From positions 1 to 64,000 of the forward strand of contig JAMWET010005036.1 in the NCBI GenBank assembly GCA_024036415.1: a stretch of 64,000 bases of DNA. Reading direction: 5' to 3'. The notes beneath the pieces are model-generated. The model saw nothing but the letters and a program-made list of their open reading frames with translations. It was not told the DNA's origin and searched no databases. Source of the stretch: Prochilodus magdalenae (lineage: Eukaryota; Chordata; Actinopteri; Characiformes; Prochilodontidae). This document shows, piece after piece, positions 25,050-36,097 of the stretch. Position 1 is the stretch's first letter, and every line of letters starts with the position of its first letter. The translations under genes and the position numbers were made by a program.

Positions 25050-26904
25050 GAAACTGAATTATTACTGAATATCAACCAATCCAGAGTGAAACAGCCCTTT
25101 CTCTGCGTCAGGGGTTTCCAAACTTATATACCATTATAACCAATGTTTATCCTGACTCATCTAATCTGTCTGATTGACAGCTATCATAGAAATTATATGA
25201 CCATATAACAATCGTTTGTCATTTTCAGAATCACATTTGGTTGTATATAATAAATATCTTATTCTGGTCTTGGTTTTGTCCTGACTGGGCCTTGGTACTC
25301 AATGTGTCCCGACTGCGGTATTGACTAGAACGCGTATCTAGTGGCTTGGGCTTCATCAGTACCTGTACCTGTCAGGTCTCGCTGTTTAACTGCAATGGCA
25401 CCTTCATAGAGGCATGCATTCATTCATAGGTCCCACCTCCATCTGATCAGTCATTTCTGTCATTTGAGTAATCCCATCTGTCAGTTGTAATGAAGATTAA
25501 GGTCACTACTGTAACTCCACTTAGACACCAACACAGGCTACTGGCCGTCCCTCTGCATTTAGCAGATAACAAGCTCTGAATTAGAACAGACTGTCCCTCA
25601 AAAGCAGACCCCACTGCAGCTATTGTTTAAAAAGCCCACCCCGCACCTTTAAGATATATCATCAGTAGGGGGCTTCCTAGTCCTTCAAAATAAAGATCTC
25701 ACTCTAGAGAATACTGCAGCGCCACTGTAGTATGTAACTAGGCAGGTCAGGAATTTAGTATTTTCATTTTGTGTCCCTTCTGTGTTTATTATTTGACATT
25801 TACTCATGGCAATGTATTAAAGTTATGTTCATGTAATGTATTCGATCCATATGGAGTGACATAAACATTGGAAACAGGTAAAGACAGTGTTCTGCTTTGT
25901 TCCGTCTAGTCCTGGTCATAACATCCAGCAAGTTTTCCCATTGCCGTAACATTCCGAATGACAACCAAAGCATGTAAACAACGTTTTCATTCATTCATCT
26001 GACACCAGTGACAGGGATCTCTCTGGTGTCTGAGCCCACGTTCCTGTAACCACTGCGAGCATCTCAGTGTGGCTTGTGAAGCAGCGTGGCAACAGAAGGC
26101 GAGCTTGCAGAAAGCCCGGCATCAGCAGAGGAAGTGCAGGTGACCCTGCGAGGAGACAAGCTGCTCTGAGCGGCCGGCACACCCCCACTCTTTCTCCCTC
26201 GGACATCTGGACCTGTGGAGTGCAGGATTAGACCTGGATCCTCACCAAAGCCAGAACCAGAGAAAAGAGCTGAGACTGTCACTGTACAAGCTGTGTTCAC
26301 AATCACAGAAATGGTGCACTATATGGATTCTGTATGGATGCTACAGAACGAGTTAAAAACACAGTTCAGACTTTTAATTCATTTGGACTTTGACTAAAAT
26401 GTGCTGTTTATTGTAATAAAACAAATGATTTCATTTTGACCCTACCAAAACAATGTACACTAGAACTTTACCAAAAGTTACACTTTTCACTGATTATGAG
26501 CCAAACTCAAAAACAGCTAGCAAACACAGATATACATACATACATTCAGAATACATAAAAAAAAGGTCAATTACAGAAAATGTGTGTTCAGTAGTGAGAA
26601 CTCTTAATGCTGCACACTGATTTTCTTGTTTCTTTTTTTTGGTAGGAGCAGAGACTAATACATATATCATACAGGTAAGGATACATAACAAAAAAAAAGT
26701 GTCCAATTTATGTTGTTGCTTTTGTGGTTGGTTGATTCAGATGATTTCTCCACTGATATGTAGTCTATTAGTAGATTTTTCCAGTGAGTAGACACATTTG
26801 CTTCAGCAGAATGGGATCTAACTGCTCACCATGTGACCATAAGGAACAGAGCTGTAGTTTAAGAATGATATTGTATAAATTATGATTTTGTATTTTGACA
26901 CTGT
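25050..26904. other. Non-coding DNA with a GC-rich block
   Basis: The GC-rich block at about 25990-26290 is open in more than one frame on both strands. It has acceptor- and donor-like sites but no recognisable product. The rest is AT-rich. Confidence 0.4.
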
Positions 26905-27109
26905 GATGTACAACTTTAAAAATCATATATATATATATATAATTTTTTTTAAGTTGTACATCGTTTGACCAGCCCTGCAGCTGTTCTTCATTGGGAAAAT
27001 CTCAGAATGAATGGAACAATAAAATACTCCAAAAGTCCCTGAAATAAAACTCTGTAAAGTTACCAGTTTGTAGATATGTGTTTTACTTTAGATTGCAGTG
27101 ATATATTTA
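26905..27109. repeat. Diverged relative of the 259-bp MITE with an AT hairpin
   Basis: CAGAATGAATGGAACAATAA, CTCTGTAAAGTTACCAGTTT and GCAGTGATATAT follow the right half of the 35.8-kb MITE. At the left, GATGTACAACTT (26905-26916) and AAGTTGTACATC (26951-26962) form a perfect 12-bp hairpin around an (AT)n core. Confidence 0.45.
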
Positions 27110-27746
27110 CCTTATGAAATCTTGTTAATATCTAAGATCTGAGTAGTAGCACAGTAATGTATTAGTAATTTACAGATTACATTCCATTAACATTTACTAA
27201 ATTCTCAGATGCATTTTGGAAGCTAGCTAGCATACTTGCTGTGCAAAACTACAGAGTGTCATAATATCTGCATATTAGTTAAAATTTGAAAATATATTAC
27301 AACCATGACACAATTTTTATTTATTTTATTTTATTTAAATTTTTTATTTTTTATTTATTTGCATATACGGTCGCTCAACACTGAATAGAGATGAACTGTG
27401 TTCTGTTTGAGACGTTCATGTAACAGCCAGTGTGTCCCACAAGAACACAACAGGGTTTAGTGTGCTTTGTAAACAGAGGCATAGATTCTGGGGTGCACAT
27501 AACATTACACATAAAATGGGTGACCCTGGATGTCCTCTTAGATGGTGCTGCAGGGCTAAATCTCTCTGCACTATGTGTGTGTGTGTGCCTGTGTGGTAAG
27601 GGTAAAACCTCATCCTGTCCTACCCCTGAATAATGCATGATTAATTAGAAGACTCTGAAATAGGACTAAACCAAAGAAACTGGAGAACGAGAGGGAACAC
27701 AGTTACACTGAGGAGAGTTGACACACGTGCGCACACACACACACAA

Positions 27747-27778
<32 letters not shown>

Positions 27779-30320
27779 ACACTTTTACAAATAAACACAC
27801 AATTACTGTTTACCTGATCAATTAACACACTTGAAAAAAATACAGACACGTCTGTGCAACATCTGCTGTGTGCAAGTTACAGTGATGTGTTCTTCCAATA
27901 CGTTAGACTCAGTAAATAAACAGTACTTGTGCATTAATTGACCTGTTATGTGTTTCCCAGTTTTCTCTTTCCTTTAGTGCATGCAAACAGTCTGCACAGT
28001 GATAAAGCCCAAAGTACATGCCAGAGGGAGAAACTCTCTCCCACAGAAACCACTTTTCTCAGCTGCATAAAACATAGTTGTTGGACTTCTGGCCATTTTC
28101 TCTGTTACGGGGTGACATCATCTTGTAACACAATCCTTATCAGCATGCTTTAAATGCCCTCACACAGAAACACACAGAGAGCTAAAAAACCTACTGCTCC
28201 ATGTACTGTATCAGTCTAGCTTGTACTGGATCCGGTCTGCTAACTTGCTCTACCTGACATCAGACTCTGGCTATGACAGAATCAATGCCACTGTAAGAAT
28301 AGCCACAGGAATGTGGAGATGCAATTAACCAATCAAAACAGACTGGGCAAGCCGACCAACCAGAGCAGGCTGTGTTGATCAGGAGGTGGGGCTTAAAGTC
28401 ACAGGAGCTCTAAAGTCACAGCAGAGTGTTTCAGCTGGAAGGTGAATTTAGGTGTACAGTAGGAGAGGAATATTGTGTTTGCGTATTGTTGAAAGCATGT
28501 AGCTCTGTTCTAGTAGAGCCCAAAATACAATTATAAGGAAAATGTGCAAATTAGAATGAGGATATGCTATAATACAATCTTAAAGCATTACATTTTATAT
28601 TCATTACCAAACATAACATCTAGTAAGTCTTTGTTGTCAAGGCAAAAACATGAAAACATTTCTATTCCATATTGTCCATTTCTATTCCTCTACTGTACTT
28701 AAACTGTGTGAAAGTGTAATGATGAAGAAATGCTCCACAGTTGATTAAAGTTCATTTTAAACCTTCACACTTACGCTGAAAGTACACTGCCAAAAACAGA
28801 GCGTATTCCATGTATCAGTTTCTACAACAAATCAGGTATTCCACACTGCGGAGGGAGGCGAGTTTGAACACAGTGAGTTTGCTGCTGTCTTTGGACTAAG
28901 CAAACACGACGTGCAGACTACAAACAAGGAGAAGAAACCACCATGTACCTTCACAGAATTATTCATTAATGACTTTATTATCCGTGTTTTTGTTGGTATT
29001 TACATGAAAAGCATGAACTGTAAGTGCTAGAAAAATCTGAAACACTCTTTGAGGAATGAAATAAGAAACCCAGACGGAACAGCAGACAAAAGAAAGCTCG
29101 AGAAAGCTTACAATGTAAAAATAAATAACGAAATAAAAAGCTACCTCCGCAGGAGCCCGTGCCTCATCTCCAGTTTGTTTACCACTAAAAAGAAAAACCT
29201 ACACGCATACTCACACACAGTGCACAGTTAGCGTCTAGCCAAACAGTGCTCTACAAATCTGCTAACGTGTGTTATCTAAGCACAGGAGCTCCTCACTCTG
29301 ATGCTCCTAAATCCATCCTCCATGAATTCACGCATGGTATGTGACTAGGGTTATAGATCTTCCACAATCACACGAGAAAAACATCTTTATTTGGATGTAG
29401 ACGTGGAGAACGTGGTGGGAGGTGTAACTCAGAGCCTTAGTTGGTTCTGGAATGAAGCTTTAACAGGGTCACACGGGCCCAACACAGACCAGAGACATCT
29501 ACTGTTCCTCTCCTCCTCGGTCCCTACACTCCTCCTCTTCCTCTGTTCTACTTTCAGCTTGCTTCATCATACAGTCAGCAGCGGTGCAGTATCTGTAGCT
29601 GCTGTTTTATGGCTGGGTCTGTTGCTGGTCTGAAGCTCATTTGCTGAATGCTGGCAGGTGTAGCCAGTTCAAACAAAACATCACTGTGTGGCATAAAACA
29701 TGCATCACATGTAATTAGATACCTGCGTCTGTCCCTTCAGCATTATATTCATTATGCATTTAATCATATTTATGGTAAGTAACACTGTGTCACTGATACA
29801 GGAGTGCAGAGGAAAGCTCTGTGAAGTTGTCCAGTTCTGCTTGTTCTCTTTGCTGAAGATTGGATAAGAGATACATGTGAAATGTACAGCTTGAAGAGGA
29901 GTACTGTGCTTTGTTCTGTTCAGAAATGTGGAAACAGATTGTAAAGAGGGAGAAATACACTGAAGGGTTCAGAGATTTGCCTGACACAAAGGAAAAGCAC
30001 CTGAACTATTCAGGATCGCAAGCCAGCCTACAGTAACAGGCTGTAAGCAATCGAGAAAAACTGCACTTTATTTTCACTTAGAAAATCAACAAAACGTGTC
30101 ATTTGACCAGAGGCGCACTAACTGTACCGTATGACTGTACATTAGAAAAGCCACACGTTTATGCTGGAACAGATAATCCCTCATGCACCTCCTACAACAA
30201 ACAGGCAGAGCTGGACACAGAGAGAGGTGGCTACAAAAGACTCAGCACAGACAGTTCTATATGGTGGTATACCTATACCTATCCCAAAATACCTATATGG
30301 TATTTTGAGATAAACATTTT
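27110..30320. other. Non-coding DNA
   Basis: Apart from the (CA)n tract nothing is recognised; open frames are short and unrelated to known proteins. Confidence 0.5.
27721..27782. repeat. (CA)n microsatellite
   Basis: Imperfect (CA)n of about 62 bp with CG and AA interruptions. Confidence 0.9.
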
Positions 30321-30340
30321 TTAATAATAATAATAATACA

Positions 30341-30383
<43 letters not shown>

Positions 30384-30631
30384 ATAATAATAACAATAAT
30401 AATGTATTATAATGTAATAACAATAATAATAATAATAATAATAATTATTATTACTATTATTATTATTATATAATAATAATAATAGTAATAATAATATTAT
30501 TAATTATTATAATTAATTACTATTATTATTATTATTGTTTTGTTATTATTATTGTTGTTGTTATTGTTATTGTTATTGTTATTGTTATTATTGTTATTGT
30601 TATTGTTATTGTTATTGTTGTTATTGTTGTT

Positions 30632-30664
<33 letters not shown>

Positions 30665-30690
30665 ATTGTTATTGTTATTGTTATTAATAA
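30321..30690. repeat. Compound TTA/TAA/TTG trinucleotide microsatellite
   Basis: About 370 bp. Alternating (TAA)n and (TTA)n blocks at 30325-30535 are partly self-complementary: AATACATTGTTATTATT pairs with AATAATAATGTATT. Then (TTATTG)n and (TTG)n follow at 30536-30690. The long poly-Asn and poly-Leu frames are products of the repeat, not genes. Confidence 0.95.
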
Positions 30691-32449
30691 ACAACCAATT
30701 CTATCATTACATAAAGCATAAGACGAAAACTCAGGTTAATGGAAACATGAAAATTGGCACTTCTCAAAGCATATTTTAGCACTTGACACATTTCATAACA
30801 TAGCTAGCTGGTGTGGAGTGAGTGTTTTGCTTGGGCGTATGGAGCATTTCAGTTCAAAACAGTTGAAACTGCAGTTCCACATACAAAATCTACACAAAAA
30901 ACAACATTTTTATAAAGATTATATTATGATTTATTCTCTGTCTCTCAAGGCCACATGGAGAGCAGTTAGACCTCATTGATTTAAAATAAATGTGCCTTAA
31001 AACCTGAACATCAGCATGTGAACTGTCATTACAGAGACATTTTACTTGGTGCTTTAATGGAAATATTTTGCTAGAGACAACAGCATATGCACAGACCTGA
31101 AGCCTAAAACCCCCTGCTCTCCCAGGCTGGACTTAAAATGGCTGTACTCTCAGGCTGCCCTGGATGTACTTATTATGAGTTGAGTAAGTGGGGACTAAAC
31201 AGTGGATTTGATTACATGCAGAGATTCTAAACTGTATATATAATACCATATAATGCATTTAAATTATCAGCCATTATTACCTTATGATTATGTTTAGATA
31301 ATATTAGGTCATTCTGGGGCACGGAACGTTCCAGCAACTGCACACATTTTAATTTTACCTGCTCGTGTTTTTGCAACATGCCTCGAAGAGGCCAACAGTT
31401 GGCGAGGGAAGCAATTTGGCTCACTGTAATGAAAATGCAGTGTTGACTTGGTGAAACTGAATAATGTAGCAGTACTGAGTCAGGAGAACAAACACAAGTC
31501 TGGTGCTCCTGCTGCTGTGAGTGACTCTGTAGCCTGAAATAATGGAGTCAGAGGTGTCAGGCCAGAGTTTTTGTACCGTGTCTTTTGTCTTGGCGTATTA
31601 GCGTCACATATACAGGCTCAGAAAATAGGTCCGGCTTGACGTTTTAGTTGATGAAGATGTGATGACAGTAGTAGATCATTCATTTACATCCTCAGAAGAC
31701 ACTATCACATGTTGGGCACTCACTTGGTATTCCACGTTTCCACCAGAGAGGTCTCCAAATCCCTAACACGTATATGACGTGGGTTTTAAGCAGTACATGA
31801 CTACAGTGCAAATACAACCTCTTCTCTAAAACAATTAAACATAGATATGTTCAACACTCTAATGATTTCCCTGCGCCCCCACCATCTCCCCCACTTCCCA
31901 CATTGGTAAAGTACCTGAGTAAGAACCTTCCGCTCTCTATAACATCTGTCTAATCAGCTTCCTCAACAGACCTATGCTCAGGAAACACAGAATCCCCATC
32001 CAACATACGGCCTATATGTGTGCTACAAGCCCTGTTATGTGTCAGGGCCGGAGGCTCTGCTGCTGACAGACCATTTTCCTAGTTTCTCTATGTTGTATGA
32101 AAATACTGATGCATCTCAAATACCCGACAAACCCAGTTAGTTTGTTTATATATAATTCCTCAGATGTCCTAAAACCAAAATCATCTGTCAGGCTGAGATA
32201 AAGGTGCGCCACACGGACAGAAGATGAGAAAAGGCTGTAAACGGTGCCACAGCTGGATACAAATTATTCAACCATAAGCTTTCATCCTCTGACACTGGTT
32301 GCTGGATGAGGTCAATAGAAGGAGAATGATTTTGACTCCCACTATGCTGCTCTTTCCTTCTAATGTGATAGACAAGCACAGGTGATGTTTTCAACATCGT
32401 TTCCTTATTCTGTTTTAATATAAGAAAATCACCCATCCTGGGCATCCCC
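30691..32449. other. Non-coding DNA before the minisatellite
   Basis: A 96-codon minus frame (32188-32478) ends its 5' side inside the first minisatellite unit. No domain is recognised and its ATG is repeat-derived, so it is not called. Confidence 0.5.
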
Positions 32450-35449
32450 AGCAGCTCAGATCCTAACCCAAACAACACAGCAGCTCAGATCCTAACCCAA
32501 ACAACACAGCAGCTCGGATCCTAACCCAAACAACACAGCAGCTCAGATCCTAACCCAAACAACACAGCAGCTCAGATCCTAACCCAAACAACACAGCAGC
32601 TCAGATCCTAACCCAAACAACACAGCAGCTCAGATCCTAACCCAAACAACACAGCAGTTCAGATCCTAACCCAAACAACACAGCAGCTCAGATCCTAACC
32701 CAAACAACACAGCAGCTCAGATCCTAACCCAAACAACACAGCAGCTCATACCTAACCCAAACAACACAGCAGCTCTGATCCTAACCCAAACAACACAGCA
32801 GCTCAGATCCTAACCCAAACAACACAGCAGCTCGGATCCTAACCCAAACAACACAGCAGCTCGGATCCTAACCCAAACAACACAGCAGCTCAGATCCTAA
32901 CCCAAACAACAACATCCTACCCAAACAACACAGCAGCTCAGATCCTAACCCAACAACCTCAGCAGATCAGATCCTAACCCAAACAACACAGCAGCTCGGA
33001 TCCTAACCCAAACAACACAGCAGCTTCGGATCCTAACCCAAACAACACAGCAGATCTGATCCTAACCCTAAATACACAGCAGCTCAGATCCTAACCCAAA
33101 CAACACAGCAGCTCAGATCCTAACCCAAACAACACAGCAGCTCAGATCCTAACCCAAACAACACAGCAGCTCGGATCCTAACCCAAACAACACAGCAGCT
33201 CGGATCCTAACCCAAACAACACAGCAGCTCGGATCCTAACCCAAACAACACAGCAGCTCGGATCCTAACCCAAAACAACACAGCAGCTCGGATCCTAACC
33301 CCAAACAACACAGCAGCTCGGATCCTAACCCAAACAACACAGCAGTTTTTCGGATCCTAACCGCCCAAACAACACAGCAGCTCGGATCCTAACCCAAACA
33401 ACACAGCAGCTCGGATCCTAACCCAAACAACACAGCAGTTCAGATCCTAACCCAAACAACACAGCAGTTCAGATCCTAACCCAAACAACACAGCAGCTCA
33501 GATCCTGACCCAAACAACACAGCAGCTCAGTGCGTAACCCGAACAACACAGCAGCTCAGACCCCCAAACAACACAGCAGCTCAGATCCTAACCCAACAAC
33601 ACAGCAGCTCGGATCCTAACCCCAAACAACCCAGCAGCTCGGATCCTAACCCAAACAACACAGCAGCTCGGATCCTAACCCAAACAACACAGCAGCTCAG
33701 ATCCTAACCCAAACAACACAGCAGCTCGGATCCTAACCCAAACAACACAGCAGCTCAGATCCTAACCCAAACAACACAGCAGCTCGGATCCTAACCCAAA
33801 CAACACAGCAGCTCGGATCCTAACCCAAACAACACAGCTCCAGATCCTAACCCAAACAACACAGCAGCTCAGATCCTAACCCAAACAACACAGCAGCTCA
33901 GATCCTAACCCAAACAACACAGCAGCTCGGATCCTAACCCAAACAACACAGCAGCTCGGATCCTAACCCAAACAACACAGCAGCTCGGATCCTAACCCAA
34001 ACAACACAGCAGCTCGGATCCTAACCCAAACAACACAGCAGCTCAGATCCTAACCCAAACAACACAGCAGCTCGGATCCTAACCCAAACTACACAGCAGC
34101 TCGGATCCTAACCCAAACAACACAGCAGCTCGGATCCTAACCCAAACAACAGCTCAGACCTAACCCAAACAACACAGCAGCTCGGATCCTAACCCAAACT
34201 ACACAGCAGCTCGGATCCTAACCCAAACAACACAGCAGCTCGGATCCCAACCCAAACAACACAGCAGCTCGGATCCTAACCCAAACAACACAGCAGTTCG
34301 GATCCTAACCCAAACAACACAGCAGCTCGGATCCTAACCCAAACAACACAGCAGCTCGGATCCTAACCCAAACAACACAGCAGTTCAGATCCTAACCCAA
34401 ACAACACAGCAGTTCAGATCCTAACCCAAACAACACAGCAGCTCAGATCCTAACCCAAACAACACAGCAGCTCAGATCCTAACCCAAACAACACAGCAGC
34501 TCGGATCCTAACCCAAACAACACAGCAGCTCGGATCCTAACCCAAACAACACAGCAGCTCGGATCCTAACCCAAACAACACAGCAGCTCGGATCCTAACC
34601 CAAACAACACAGCAGCTCGGATCCTAACCCAAACAACACAGCAGCTCAGATCCTAACCCAAACAACACAGCAGCTCAGATCCTAACCCAAACAACACAGC
34701 AGCTCGGATCCTAACCCAAACAACACAGCAGCTCAGATCCTAACCCAAACAACACAGCAGCTCAGATCCTAACCCAAACAACACAGCAGCTCGGATCCTA
34801 ACCCAAACAACACAGCAGCTCGGATCCTAACCCAAACAACACAGCAGCTCAGATCCTAACCCAAACAACACAGCAGCTCAGATCCTAACCCAAACAACAC
34901 AGCAGCTCAGATCCTAACCCAAACAACACAGCAGCTCAGATCCTAACCCAAACAACACAGCAGCTCAGATCCTAACCCAAACAACACAGCAGCTCAGATC
35001 CTAACCCAAACAACACAGCAGCTCGGATCCTAACCCAAACAACACAGCAGCTCGGATCCTAACCCAAACAACACAGCAGCTCGGATCCTAACCCAAACAA
35101 CACAGCAGCTCAGATCCTAACCCAAACAACACAGCAGCTCGGATCCTAACCCAAACAACACAAGCTCGGACTAAACCCAAACAACACAGCAGCTCGGATC
35201 CTAACCCAAACAACACAGCAGCTCAGATCCAACCCAAACAACACAGCAGCTCAGATCCTAACCCAAACAACACAGCAGCTCAGATCCTAACCCAAACAAC
35301 ACAGCAGCTCGGATTCTAACCCAAACAACACAGCAGCTCAGATCCTAACCCAAACAACACAGCAGCTCAGATCCTAACCCAAACAACACAGCAGCTCGGA
35401 TCCTAACCCAAACAACACAGCAGCTCAGATCCTAACCCAAACAACACAG
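32450..35449. repeat. 3-kb minisatellite of a 29-bp unit, about 103 copies
   Basis: Near-perfect tandem array; the unit reads TCCTAACCCAAACAACACAG plus CAGCTC(A/G)GA. The main polymorphism is CTCAGATCC versus CTCGGATCC, an A/G switch at a CpG that also creates or removes GGATCC. Rarer variants include CAGTTC, AAACTACAC and small deletions. One strand is almost free of G apart from the CAGCAG part. The array is non-coding in every frame because the unit length is not a multiple of three and stop codons recur. It ends directly against a LINE remnant. Confidence 0.97.
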
Positions 35450-35454
35450 AGCGC

Positions 35455-35760
35455 TCCCATTACTCCTGTTTTAATAGAGCTGCACTGACTACCTGTATCT
35501 GTTAGAGTAGGCTTCTGCTGCTGGTCTATAAAGCTCTGAATAATCCAGCACCTGTTTACATCACAGAACGTCTCTCTGGTTATGTTCCAGCTCGTGATTT
35601 TAGATCTACATGTGCTGGTCTTCTGCACACACCTTCTGTAACACAAAGAACGTGGAGAGACCTCTTTCAGTTATTACACTTCTAAACTGTGGACCTCAAT
35701 TCCAGCTTCTATTAGACAGTCGAGCTCACTGCTCATGTTTTATAAACCTTTATATAACCA
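35455..35760 (+). pseudogene. LINE reverse-transcriptase C-terminal remnant
   Basis: Reads as the region after the catalytic core of fish non-LTR retrotransposons. ITPVLIEL is followed, past an in-frame stop, by LPVSVRVGF; then, after a frameshift, LLLLVYKALNNPAPVYITER and later VPARDFRSTCAGLLHTP. This matches the widespread pattern hitPvL..LHWLPV..R..FK.LLL.YKAL of L2/CR1-group elements. Stops and a frameshift make it inactive. Its left edge coincides with the end of the 29-bp array. Confidence 0.7.
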
Positions 35761-35838
35761 ACATTGTCAGGACTACATATTTAAAGCTGCTGATACTAAA
35801 TCTAAATTGAAATATAATAATAAAGTAATTGTGCAATT

Positions 35839-36097
35839 ATATATCGTCGCTGTCCAATCAAAAACATGTATCTCCACTTTTGTCCTTTTTGAGTTTTAGA
35901 TATTATTTGAACACATCAGCTGCTGTTTACACTGAGTGAGAATCTCATGATGAATGGACCAACCGAAATACCTCAGAACTGTTCGGAAAGATGTCCGGTT
36001 CCATAGACTTACATTAAAGTTATATGAGGTTTTTGGCCTCTCCTGTAAAGTTACCATTTTGGAGATACTTGTTTTTCTTTGGACAGCGACGATATAT
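35839..36097. mobile_element. 259-bp MITE with 37-bp inverted ends
   Basis: The left end (35839-35875, starting ATATATCGTCGCTGTCCAA) and the right end (36061-36097, ending GGACAGCGACGATATAT) match at about 34 of 37 positions as reverse complements. Inner motif CCTGTAAAGTTACCATTTTG also occurs in relatives at 9.3 and 27.0 kb. Confidence 0.75.

Noticed and set aside
25991..26306. GC-rich open frames on both strands
   Set aside because: Several frames are open at once because of base composition; no protein family fits and the splice-like sites are weak.
30500..30779. Poly-Asn and poly-Leu open frames
   Set aside because: They are translations of a TTA/TTG microsatellite.
32188..32478. 96-codon minus-strand frame
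   Set aside because: Its start lies in the minisatellite and the translation shows no family resemblance; retained only as a note.
32450..35449. CRISPR-like array
   Set aside because: There are no unique spacers; the whole 29-bp unit repeats, and the context is a vertebrate chromosome.
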